From the NCBI GenBank assembly GCA_022570795.1, contig JAKUDP010000009.1:248001-312000 (forward strand): 64,000 bases of DNA, written 5' to 3'. Source of the DNA: Sphaerulina vaccinii. Taxonomy: Eukaryota > Ascomycota > Dothideomycetes > Mycosphaerellales > Mycosphaerellaceae. This document shows positions 19,555 to 30,389 of this stretch, piece by piece. Made by a program: the position numbers and the translations under genes. The notes under the pieces were generated by a model that saw only the letters and a program-made list of their open reading frames with translations, did no database searches and was not told where the DNA came from. How positions within the stretch are numbered: position 1 is the first letter of the stretch; every line of letters begins with the position of its first letter.

Positions 19555-22282
19555 CTACAGCGTTGAAGAGCTCACTAGCCAGTCGTTTCCATTGTTCCCT
19601 TCTAAGCTGTGGTAGTCCATGAACGACTGGTACTCAGGCATAGCTCCTCCATTAGCATCGCCACCAGCAGTGCCGTTGACTGCACCACTCTCTACTCCAG
19701 GAGCTGGTGGCAGTCTCGGCATGTTGAAGAAGTCAAATACATCGAGATACTCCAGCTCGTTCGGAGCAGGCGTTCTGGCCGGTGTGACTGAATTCATCTG
19801 CTGCTTGGCTCCAAAGAACTGGCGAGGCTGGCGAGAGATCAGGAAGTCCAGATCATATGCACACCGGCGCATGTCAGCAAGTATCCTCACAGTACTGGGA
19901 GTCTCGCGCACACCGCTCGCAGGAACTGGCGCAATCTCCGACTCGCGGTACTCATCCATGACGCGTTGCAGGAGAGTTGCATACCGCTCTGCGACCTTCC
20001 AATAGTAGCCCATCTCTCGCAAGGTGTCCACCAGAGGTTGTATCGCAGGGTTGACGTTGTGGTCGATTGTGGAGCCATGCACAAGTAGTAGTCGGGCCGC
20101 GACCCAGAGACTGAAGGCAAAAGGCGGTCCAAGTTTCGTCAGCATCTGATTGTTGCGGACATATGTGCATAGAGCGCAGATGTCTTCGACTGCAGTATGA
20201 CATCGCTGACTGGCCGAGAAGGATGGAGTGAATATGGGTGACCGGGTTGTTGGATATGCGGCAGAAGAATGCAGTCTGATCACGGTGCTGATAAAGTGCT
20301 TACATTAACTGAAAGTCCGGTGAAGGCTTGCATGGCTGGCATAGGGCTGTGATGTGGGGAGGTACTTACGTGTGATAGGTGATGTGCAGCATGATCCATA
20401 TGCAGTTCACTATCTTGTTGCCTCCATTAGGGTTGAACAAGCGAGACATGTTCCCATACTCGCTTGGGAGGCTGAACTTCCACTGGTTGAGCTTGCCGTC
20501 CAGCTGACGATACTCCTTCTGCCACTGCTCGACGTCAGACAAGGCGCTAATGTCGACAGGCTTCTTCAGGAAGCGATGTATCTGCGAAAGAATGCCGACG
20601 ATTTCAATGTAGTAGCTGAACGAGCCTAGGTTCTCTGGCTGATTCATCTCGCCAAGGTGATGCTGTTCGCCTTCCATGGTCTGGAACCATCGCGTATCGA
20701 CAGGCTGGTTGCGTGCGAAGAGGTCATCACGACAGGGCAGTTTGCGATCAATCTCCTTGTCGTCCAGTGCGAACTCAAAAGCAGTAGCAATTGTGGCATA
20801 GCGATCGAGAAGATACACCATCCAGAGAAGCCGTCTACGACTTTCATCCTCGATGAATGACTTCGGCTCTGGCAAGACCATGGCACGCAGTGTGTAGATC
20901 GAAGGGAACAAAGGAGCTACCGATGTCGAACTCGTCTCGACAGCCAGCCCAAGCTGCACGACGCTCCTGGTGATGAGGGCCAACAGGTTCCATCCTGGTG
21001 GTCCATTCGAGCTGCCAACTGTATCGAGAGCCAGGATTACAAGAGCCTGCAGCGCCTTGACGGAGCTATTCTCCAGGCCATATAAAAGCACCTTCTGCTT
21101 CGACAAGGTGTGATACCGGTCTCGAGCTTGGTCGCTAAGTCGTGGATCTGTCGAGAATCGGAGGGTGGTTGCCACAATCGCGTGGAGTAGAATGCGGTCG
21201 GCTTCCTCGAGTGTGTTAGGTCCGAAGAGCGAGTCAAGTGTACTTCTGCGATGCAAGATGGGACACCAAGTATTGACATGCTTGAAGAACAGGTCTGTAA
21301 GAGCATAAAGAAGATCATATGGTGGAAAGTCCTGATCTTGAGATACTGCCTTCATTGCACCATCCTGACTAGCAGCAGCTGATATGTTCAGACTGGGGGA
21401 CTCGAGTGGCGGGATTGTGGGCGCATAGATATCTGCTGCAGTCGTGGGCGGTAGATGAATCGTATGTTGCGAAGCACGATGCTGATGCGATGCTTGACTC
21501 TGAGACTAGTTAGCATGGCTTGCAATAACGATTGGAAATCCCGCACTTGAGTCATGCTCTCTTGTGACTGAAGCCTGTTATACTGTATCGCGGCGGCCGT
21601 GGGGTACATGTCGGATGTCTGCATGAACAGTGCTGTATTTGAGGCATGCTGTGAATGCACACTTGCAGGTGAAGCTTGTGCGTGGCCTTGAACCTGCGGT
21701 TGTGATTGCACTCCTGGCAGAGCATTGGCGACCTGCTGCAGCACTTGTTGCTGTGTGGCTAGCACCGTTTCGAGCTTGTCTGAATAGTGTCAGAGACCGT
21801 TGACTGGAAGATGCCCATATTCCTTCGACTAGGAGTTGTACTGAGACAACAACATACCAAGCCGTGCTTCAAGCTCTCTGCCATAGCCGGCACGCAGGCC
21901 AGGTTTCTTGCGTTCCTTGTACTCGCAGACTTGGTTGTTGCGTACGCACCAGCCACAGCTGGGTTGACCTCGATCACATTTCACCTGTAGCAGATAAGGT
22001 CATCAGTCTCGGTCTCGGTCAGATCGCGGAAGAACATGTGTTTGCGTAGGGCATCCACGTGGTGTTGCTTGGATTTAGGGGCTTGTTTTCAGTGCAACAT
22101 ACCTTTCTGCTCTTGCACAACTCGCACGACACACTCATTGGCCGCTTTCGCTTTCTTGAGCCATCAGCGCCGACTTCCTCCTCCTCTTCACCACTCCAGT
22201 CTTCATCATCCTTCTGCTCCGCGACATTGCTGGGCGAAGTGCCATTGGTTGACACGGCACGATTTTGAGGCGTCGAGCTCAT
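19555..22282 (-). CDS. Zn2Cys6 transcription factor, candidate L-rhamnose regulator
   Basis: An 800-residue fungal transcription factor from five exons: 22103-22282, 21858-21984, 21547-21779, 20370-21499 and 19555-20287. Introns are 118, 78, 47 and 82 nt, all GT-AG and frame-consistent. The binuclear zinc cluster has six cysteines at 53, 56, 63, 70, 73 and 80 (CELCKSRKVKCDRG...CGWCVRNNQVCEY), split by the first intron after K60. A coiled-coil-like 'LEARLDKLETVL' and a Gln-rich linker follow. The fungal-specific regulatory domain spans about 230-700 ('LLYALTDLFFKHVNTWCPILH'). It is divergent from rhamnonate dehydratase, 407 bp apart. In Aspergillus the rhamnose regulator RhaR is a Zn2Cys6 protein that, as I recall, lies beside the same enzyme gene. 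Orthology is inference from context. Confidence 0.88.
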
Positions 22283-22689
22283 CGTAACTCGGCAGAAAAT
22301 GTAACGAGAGAGGCGGATGCTGCTTGACCGAGATTTTGTAGCAATTCGCACCATTTCACCCCGCACCGAGGCCATGCAGCGAGCTTGGACAGGGTCCTGG
22401 CGAATCCACACTCTTTGACCACTGTCAATGTGACCCGGCTGTTCGAAACATCGGCACATCGTCCTTGCGCAGCTCTGGTCGATGGATCCACCAGTTGAGG
22501 GTAGCGTCAGAGATGAACGAACAAAAGGTGAAGTGAGCGCCGCGTCTTTCCATCAATTTGACTTCGCTCTCTCTCTTTCATAATACCTCATTTTACGAAT
22601 TAGCTTACGTGGAAAGATACAAGATTGCCCAAGAAGCGACTGCAGGAGATCTATAACGAAGTAACCAGAGCTTCATTAGTTCTACCACA
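22283..22689. promoter_or_regulatory. Divergent promoter, Zn2Cys6 regulator / rhamnonate dehydratase
   Basis: 407 bp separate the two start codons. CGG and CCG triplets, the usual half-sites of Zn2Cys6 proteins, occur here (for example near 22311 and 22435), but I see no clear spaced pair. A CT-rich tract at 22565-22580 precedes the dehydratase start. Confidence 0.45.
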
Positions 22690-24026
22690 ATGGCAGGCAA
22701 AGGCAGTGTTATGCGATTCCCTAGGATCAAGGAGATTAAGACATTCATCATTCAAGGTGTCGGCTCTGGCGGCGACTACCACAATGTGAAAGGCGGGCAT
22801 TGGTTGATCGACTCAAAGATCTCCACGCCAATGTCTGGCTATGAGGCTTATCGTACTTCGCGAACAAGCTGGGGCATCAACGTGCTCGGGTCCTTCTGCG
22901 TGGAGATTGAGGCAGATGATGGCACGAAAGGCTTCGCTACAGGCTTCGGTGGGCCTCCAGCATGTTGGCTGGTTGCTGAGCACTTTCGAAGATTCCTGAT
23001 TGGCGCAGGTGAGCTGAACGATGCCTGAGAGCGCGAAAGTCGTACTGACCAAGCATAGATCCCCGTGATACAAACAACCTCTTCGAGCAGATGTACCGTG
23101 GATCCATGTTCTACGGCCGTAAAGGTCTTCCAGTCGCTGTCATCTCCGTTATCGACCTCGCGCTGTGGGATCTTGTTGGCAAGATCAGGAACGAGCCAGT
23201 ATACAAGCTGATCGGGGGTGCAACGCGAGAGAGGTTGAACTTCTACTGCACAGGCCCAGAGCCAGCTTCAGCAAGAGATGCAGGATTCACTGGAGCAAAA
23301 GTGGCACTTCCATACAGCCCAGGAGAAGGTCCCGAGGGCATGAGGAAGAACATCGAGTACCTGCGAAAGAAGCGTGCTGAAGTCGGCCCAGACTTCCCAC
23401 TACGAGTGGACTGCTACATGAGTCTGAACGTTCCATACACAATAGAGCTGGTTGAAAAGTGCAAGGATCTGGACATCGACTGGTGGGAGGAGTGTCTCGC
23501 GCCAGATGACTTCGACGGTCATGCGCTGATCAAGGCAGCTCATCGAACTGTCAAGTTCACGACAGGCGAGCATGAGTATTCAAGGTATGGCTTCCGAAAG
23601 CTGATTGAGGGTCGCAACATCGACATCTTGCAGCCAGATGTCATGTGGGTGGGCGGTATGACCGAGCTGCTGAAGGTATCAGCCATGGCAGCAGCATACG
23701 ACATTCCGGTGATACCTCATGCAAGCGGCCCATACTCCTACCACTTCGTAGTGTCGCAACCGCACAGTCCATTCCAGGAGTACTTGGCGAACTCACCGGA
23801 TGGCAAGAGTGTCCTGCCAGTATTTGGCAACCTGTTCACAAACGAGCCGATCCCAACCAATGGATTCCTCGATGTATCGGTTCTGGACCTTCCTGGCTTT
23901 GGCCTCGAGCTCAACCCATCAGCGCCACTGATCGATGCAGCCGGGATACTCAACCCAGCACCATCGAAACCTTTACCGGCCCCAGAGCAAGAACATCCTG
24001 ATAGGACTGTCAACGGAAGTGCATAG
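22690..24026 (+). CDS. lraC: L-rhamnonate dehydratase (enolase superfamily)
   Basis: Converts L-rhamnonate to 2-keto-3-deoxy-L-rhamnonate in the oxidative L-rhamnose pathway; cytosolic, Mg-dependent. 428 residues from two exons, 22690-23008 and 23059-24026. The 50-nt intron (GTGAGC...CTGACC...CATAG, phase 1) joins 'RRFLIGA' to 'DPRDTNNLFEQMYRG'. The N-terminal capping domain includes 'SSWGINVLG'-like residues (here TSWGINVLG) and 'GFGGPPACWLVAEHF'. The barrel carries metal ligands Asp224 (VDCYMSL), Glu250/251 (WWEECLAPDD) and Glu277 (TTGEHEY), and the catalytic His at 327 in IPHASGPYSYHF. This pattern is specific for rhamnonate dehydratases within the mandelate-racemase group. It shares a short divergent promoter with a Zn2Cys6 regulator. 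The other pathway genes (dehydrogenase, lactonase, aldolase) are not in the window. Confidence 0.93.
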
Positions 24027-27000
24027 GTCAGATATTGCGCAGCATATGATATGGAGAATCGGATAGCGCGGTTAGATGCGCATCGTTCTTGATGAGTGAT
24101 CGGGCCAAGGTCTTGGAGGCATAGTCGTAGCGTACATGTATCATGATGAGTAGTTGCTTACATACCTCTGGAAGGAGCAGAATTGAATGATAGGGCCACT
24201 CTTGTACCTCGCATCCCAGCCCTGCTCGGTGCCAAATGTCTTCGCAAGTCTCGCGGCAGCTTCGGTATCGACTCTGTGATGACATGAAGTCAGTAGATGG
24301 TGTGGCAATCTGCCGTACTCCCAGTACCACACCGGTGGACTCAAGACGCCGTGCTCACTCCTGCAGGAGTGCCGTGCATATTGAGGTGACGCGGAAGTGA
24401 ACTGCATGTGCACCAGTAGCAAGAGCTGAAGCGTGTGAAGAGCCGCACGCTAATCTTCCTCTGAGTGAAGCAGGTTCTCATGCGAGTGCATGAGTGGCTC
24501 GAGGTCTACTTCGGCCGTGCAAAGCTCGTTCGGCTGAGAGCTAAGCAGTTCACGATCCATCCCACGTGTCGTCTCGGTTTTCCTCTCTCGTGAAGTATTG
24601 TCCGGGCCGTCTCCATTACGTGGCTTGACGATGGTGTCCTGAGGGCGCAGCTGGACATGAGCGCGCTAGTTCTCTATTTTCAGCGCAGCGAGTAAGCCTT
24701 GACCGTTTCTAGGCGCCAAGCTCGATTGTTGTGTTGTGTCTCCAGATCGCGGTATACAAGTATAAGTTTCCCAGTGATTCAGTGCACAGTGATCAGGAGC
24801 CATGCTTGGGCGAGTGTGCATTGTTCTGAATAGCATGAAGTCTTGTATGAATGTTCGCAGCAAGCACGAGTGCACGGTTGGCAAGAGCGACGCGACTGGT
24901 GACGTAGGTCAACATTCAGCGACCGCCTTTTCTCACGCCCGCACGCACTTGCAAACATGTACCTGCATCAGCCTCATGTCCTGTCCTGCGTGCCGGACGA
25001 GATACCCACACTCCAGGATGATGCGATCGAATGAGAGTTTGGAGGGCTCATCATCTCATGGTGACAGGGATTGCGAAGAAGCTTTTTGATATGAGCCATA
25101 CGAGGCGGACTCTACATCCTCAGCTCACATGGCATCCCGCTCTCCACTGACAGATCATGGCGTATGCTGAATGTGCTAGCACGGTATGGCTGATGGCTAC
25201 CCACGAATACCAGCCGCGCTTGAGTCCTGGACAGCCAGCCTTACCCCTGTTCGGTCAACCTCTCACGCAGCTCAGGGCACTGTGGGATTCCTACGCGGGA
25301 GTCATCACGGTTGAGCTTGCATTCGTGTTGAATTGAAATTCATGCACTAGCAGACCGCACGACTCCGTCGACCTTCCTCATGGCTAGGGGCCAGCTCCTC
25401 TGGACGAACGACTAAGAGATGTACCGAACTGGTTCGCGGACCTATGACAGGCCAGTATCGACATGTTGCCAATATAGGCATGCATAGATACACATGATGC
25501 ACAAGTGGTTCATCTGACTACCAGCTTACCTACGCAGCCTTGTCTTGATCAACTTCGGTCATATAAGATGTCGCCACCTTCACCACTTGCACTGATGCCA
25601 TATCGATGTTCATATATAAAATTACATTGTCACTCATATTCAGGACACACAAAGCCTCTCCCGAGAGCTGGTCGACAAGAAGCATTATCAAGACATCTCG
25701 AAGAAGATGTGTATTCAAGTCATTGAGCGATACAGCATTTGTAAATGCTTGTACTACAAGCACGCCATTGACCCATGTCCTTCGATGAGGCAGCGTGGTC
25801 ACGCATTGAAAGAGAAGACTGTGCTAGTTGGCTATGCTTGTGAGAACCATTCTCGAAGACGAGCAGCAGCACGACCATGCTTCCATCTCGAGCAAGTTCT
25901 GCCAGATTCTGGCTACTCAAGTGCGACATCAAGTCTATACAACCTGCCATGATATGGTCTTTGCACCAACATGAAAAGCACAGCACCCGGAACTGTATCC
26001 GAATATCAGATCTCAACATTCGCTACAAGGTGCCAAGGCCTATTTCATATGGTCAATCGAAGCGAGCAAGCAACACGAAGTCGTCAAGTCCCACATTTCG
26101 ACATTGAATAAGCTCGCCGCGTCACTCTTTATCAAGGGATTTTCGGCGCCGATACTGGGGCGCCGTGGCAGCAGCTTCGAATCTCGAGAAATGGCGTACT
26201 GAGCAGGCGGAAGCATGCGCTCCGCCATCACCAGCATCGGGCTACTATCCGTCGCGTCACAGCACAGAAACAGGATAAATCGACAGATCGTTGGTCAAGA
26301 TCGTATCGTTATTGGGAATGCAGTGGATTCTAGCAAAGTGCCCCCACAATCGTTGGTAAAGACGCCATGAGGCTTCGGAGTCGCCGATAGAGAGAAATGA
26401 TGGAGACGTCATGCTTGGATCTCCAACAGCAAGAAGAGGAGTGGATGTACAACATGCCACTTGTTGCAACTCTTGAATACCTCTTTGGCGCTGGACGCTC
26501 GTCTGTTGTACTTACCTTACATTAGAGATAGATGTGCTCAATTGGATATGATAGCACCCATTATCTGGTCTCACAAGAGTCGGCCGGGCCTGATCCCGAG
26601 TCGTCGGCATCATTGCGGGTGTGGTGGCTCTCTCAGTGCCAGAGTTATCCTAAGTCAGAGCATGTTCTCCTGACAAGGTCAACGACTATGCCATTGATAG
26701 TCATATGTCCTGCTCTCCGGCTTTACGTAGGCACAATCGAGTCGCTGTACGTTGTGGCGGCAACAGACGCACATAGACGGGTTCTTCAGTCACGGACAAA
26801 ATGGATGTGAACGGTATATGTGCTGCGGATGATCAGCGTGCAGTCGGTTACTTGTCTATCTGAAGTAGCAGACCTATGCGCTGTCGCTGAACATCCTCTC
26901 CTCACACTTCAATCGTCGACTGATGAGCCTGTACTGCAGACCTCCCCATCAGCCGCTCCTCTCTCGTCTCATCTCCCCTCAACATCCCCATCCCCCCCAG

Positions 27001-27367
27001 AAGTTCTCATCCTCGAGCTTCTTCCACGACCGCCGGCAATGCAAAGCTCTGCAAAGTGCGGTCTCATCTTGTCAAGGTTATCTGCAGGTCGCTTGTCAAG
27101 TCACCATGACAGAAGCGTGCAGAAGGACTGAAAGTGTTGGAAGAAGTCGCCTATCGGCGCGGCGTGATTATGCCAGACCGGCTAACATAAGTTGAGCCGC
27201 GGTCGACAGGCAGACGTCTTCCTCAAAACCAATAATTCGCTCAAGGAAGGAATGGCTGAAGCAGAATCCAGTACAAAGTGTGTATGTTGTGCGATGCGCA
27301 CCCTCAATTAAGTGCCATCAAGAAAGTGTAAAGACAAGAAGTCGTACTCGACATCGTGAGCGGACAT
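24027..27367. other. Gene-poor 3.3-kb interval
   Basis: No supported gene between rhamnonate dehydratase and the CBM48 protein. All frames are under about 105 codons and none has a domain, signal peptide or splice-consistent extension. Base composition is ordinary, not RIP-like. A C-rich/CT-rich patch occurs at 26940-27030. Distal promoter DNA, a non-coding RNA or an old decayed gene are all possible; nothing in the sequence decides. Confidence 0.45.
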
Positions 27368-28198
27368 CTACTGACGGACGACGATACCGTGTCGGCGTGT
27401 AGCGCCAGTCTTGTAGTGTCGGTCGTCCTCGGACTCGGAAGAGCAGTCAGAGCCATCGGAGTATCCGCAGCGGGAGCCACCACAGTCCAACTTGACGCGG
27501 TTGCCTGAGCGAGTGATGCCGTAGCGTTCGCAAGAGCAGCAGGAGCTGGTGCTGGAGACGGAAGATGGCGAAGAGGCGCCTGAGCGAACCGAAGAACCAC
27601 CTGAGCTGCGGGAGCTGAGAGATGGGACATCCGACTCGTTGTCGCTGTCGTCTTCGCTGTCTTCTTCGCTAGACTCGTCTCGGATCTGCTGTTGGGCAAA
27701 CTTGGCAGTGAGTTGCTCGAGAGTTGGGTGCGCAAACTGTTCGGTGCGGACTTTGAGAGACTCTTGGGGCTTGTATGGCTTTGGGCTGATGATCTGGGAC
27801 TTGTCGAGTGGACGGCCCTTTGGTACACCGGAGGAAGAGTGTCGTGCGTGGCGTGATTGACGTGCCTCCTTGGATGAGCGTGTTGTCGTTGCTTCGGAGC
27901 CCTTTCCATTGGGGATGTCCAAAGTGTTCAGCTTGCGGCCAGTAGTTGGCTCAGTGACGGACTCGCGGGCTGGGTCGTGAGAGACATGGTATCCGTCGAT
28001 GATGTAGTAGTACCAGTAGCGTTGGCCCTGCTTGAGTGTCTGACCTTGGAAGCGGAAAGTGCCTTTCCAGCCACCAGACTTGGAAGAGTCCTTGGAAAGT
28101 GGAAGCTGACCATTGTAGTTGTCCCAGGAGCCGAGCAAGTGGACAGTCTTGACATTGGCGGAAGTACGGAGGGTGAAGTTAAGCTGGATAGCGGCCAT
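27368..28198 (-). CDS. CBM48 / AMPK-type glycogen-binding domain protein
   Basis: 276 residues, single exon. Residues 3-95 form a carbohydrate-binding module of the family found in AMPK beta subunits ('VKTVHLLGSWDNYNGQLPLSKDSSKSGGWKGTFRF...YWYYYIIDGYHVSHDPARE'), with the Trp and Lys residues expected to contact glycogen. There is no kinase-interacting C-terminal domain, so this is not the Snf1-complex beta subunit itself. The middle is Ser/basic. From about 175 there is a strongly acidic Ser/Asp/Glu tract, then a Cys-rich patch 'STSSCCSCERYG...KLDCGGSRCGYSDG'. The role is unknown; a glycogen- or glucan-linked regulatory protein is a fair guess. The unusually long upstream leader carries a 23-bp tandem repeat. 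Confidence 0.8.
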   Translation of the reverse strand: MAAIQLNFTLRTSANVKTVHLLGSWDNYNGQLPLSKDSSKSGGWKGTFRFQGQTLKQGQRYWYYYIIDGYHVSHDPARESVTEPTTGRKLNTLDIPNGKGSEATTTRSSKEARQSRHARHSSSGVPKGRPLDKSQIISPKPYKPQESLKVRTEQFAHPTLEQLTAKFAQQQIRDESSEEDSEDDSDNESDVPSLSSRSSGGSSVRSGASSPSSVSSTSSCCSCERYGITRSGNRVKLDCGGSRCGYSDGSDCSSESEDDRHYKTGATRRHGIVVRQ

Positions 28199-28245
28199 TA
28201 TGATGATTGATTCGTGATCGTGAAGTTATGGTTTCGTGTGTCGAA

Positions 28246-28302
28246 AATCGTGATATTCGTTCGTACAGAATCGTGATATTCGTTCGTACAGAATCGTGAT
28301 AG
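28246..28302 (+). repeat. 23-bp tandem repeat in the CBM48 gene leader
   Basis: Two perfect copies of a 23-nt unit (28246-28268 and 28269-28291) starting AATCGTGATATTCGTTCG, plus an 11-nt third partial copy. The array lies 48 bp upstream of the ATG of the minus-strand CBM48 gene, so within its 5' leader or core promoter. Confidence 0.85.
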
Positions 28303-30389
28303 TTCGGAAGTCGTGTTGAGCAAGCAAGAGACTGGTAATTAGATTGTTGTGAAGTCGACCGGCGACTCGTAGAATAGCAGTATTTGGTATGTATGTGGAT
28401 TTTCTGTATTTTATTTGGTGTGTGTGTGTGGTAGGGACAATTATTAGTGAGTGAGTAGTATAGTATGGCACCAGGCCTGAACGATTAACAAACAACAAAA
28501 AGAGGATAAAAAAGACCAAAGACCAGCTCTTGAGATTGACACGCTTGCTGAAGAAAGAAGAGAAGCCTGCCTGAGGAGGATGAGCGCCTATTTTATGCTC
28601 AGATAGCCATGCCGTACAACGACGGATTCGAGCACGCATGTAGCCGTCTGCCGCACACAGAACCTCCCGATGAGAGGCACCGCTATTGGAGAGGTGCAGA
28701 CACAGCGCGTAGATGCTGGTATGGTGGAGGGTGGTGCATGAGGTGTGAAGAGGCACAGCCAATCGAGAGCTGAAGTCAAGCGCTCAACACGAACCCACTT
28801 TCAAGCTGTCTTCACTTGCAATTGGTCAGTGCTGGCCAGGGGAGATGCCGCGATCCGTAACCTTCTCCCATCACATTGCACTTCACCGACTTTGGCAAGT
28901 CGAGTAGCATGCTCCGGACTTCTTGCAGAAGAGGACCAAGTTTAGGGACAGGATCGACCTCGCGACTGCATACTAGAGCTATGCTTCGACGTATCGCCGA
29001 CTTCATGCGACGGCCTCAATAGTGGAGTGCCTGCAAGACCTGACGTCCATGGGCGCTTCAATGCAGGCAGACGGGGTTGCTGTATATTGCTATGCAAGCA
29101 CTCTTCGTACGCATGATCTGAAGGCTCCAGTCCAGGTCTCACAGAATGCTCATCGTATGCATAGAAGATGGCTGGTAGCGTGGAGTGCGCACGCGAGGCA
29201 TGGGTGTCCTGGTCCACATTTGCGATATCTTCTTTCTCAGCCAATCTGCTGCTGTATCGCATGAATGGCAAAGTGGTACAAGATGTCAGAAGGAAGCGAA
29301 GTTCCTGATCCTTATCATGGACAGGACCACACCATACCATACCGGCCATAGAAGAGCAGGAAGAAAGGAGAGCAAGAGAGCGATGAGCACATGCGATAAT
29401 GCGTTCTCGATTGCGCCACCTTTTCGAGGTCCGCGTGCGCTGCAGGGCAATCTATCATGCTGCAGCTGTTCCGGCGTATAAGCCTAGAAGAAGAAAGCGG
29501 ACACTGTTGTTGAGGAGAAGCGGCCGGGATAAGCTGCACGCTGGTGGATCGGTGTCGTGCACAGCGTGATCGAGGTCGGAAACTTGCATGCTTGACTCTG
29601 CCAAGACGTCAAACCACCTCACCTGCTGCTTGGAAGTCTCGAGGGAAGCTGCTATATGCAGACCTCACCTGCTCTACACCAGCAGCCGCAGGCGGAAGTG
29701 AACCAGTTGATATGTTACATATGGCGGTGTTAGCTCTTCGTTCTTCTCCAGGCAACGATCGCCTGACAGTTTACAGCTGCTTTCCGTTGCTAGAACCCTG
29801 ATATGAGTGGTCTTGCTTGTGAGTCTCTCGCAATGGCCAGACAGATGAAGTTGCAAATGCTCAGATGCTCTTCCTCTAAGATCGCATTAATATCAAACTG
29901 ACGCGGTTAGCAGGAGATGGCTCTCTCTCGTATCCACACTTAAATTCATGGTGCAGCTCGGCTGGCACACGAAAACTATGAATCAGATCGCAGACCTGGC
30001 GCAAGAATCGCTTGTTGACCTTTCAGAGACCGAAACAGCCTCGCGCGTTCTTCTCCGCAGCAAGCTACTGCGCTCATAATGTATCAGAGCTGGCACAGAG
30101 ACTTCCTTCTTTTTAGCCTAAATCTTGGGCGTTAGAGATGCCATCGATCACAATACGTGGTTCTCCAAGTTCAACAACGAATCCCGGACCGAGCAGTCAA
30201 AAAAGTAGGAGTTTCTGAGAATGGAGACACTCCATGAGCTTTTCAACCGTCACTCAATAATCGCTACAAGAAACAAGCTAAGCACTCTTGGGTATCTCTC
30301 GTAACAATCATCTCAGTCTGCACATCCCTTTTCTTTCCAAACACCGTCAAGATCACCAACAAAAGAGAATCTTCCAACACGACCAAGTC
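28303..30389. promoter_or_regulatory. CBM48 upstream region and 2-kb intergenic
   Basis: 28303-28560 is CA/TG-repeat-bearing and A/T-tracted (a TG run at 28420-28430 and an A-rich tract near 28490-28510), typical of a strong fungal promoter or leader. The remainder to 30389 has no supported gene. A 178-codon minus frame at 28226-28762 runs through the leader and lacks protein character. Confidence 0.4.

Noticed and set aside
28226..28762. 178-codon minus frame upstream of the CBM48 gene
   Set aside because: Composition is dominated by His/Thr/Leu from CA- and T-rich leader DNA; it covers the tandem repeat and has no conserved feature.
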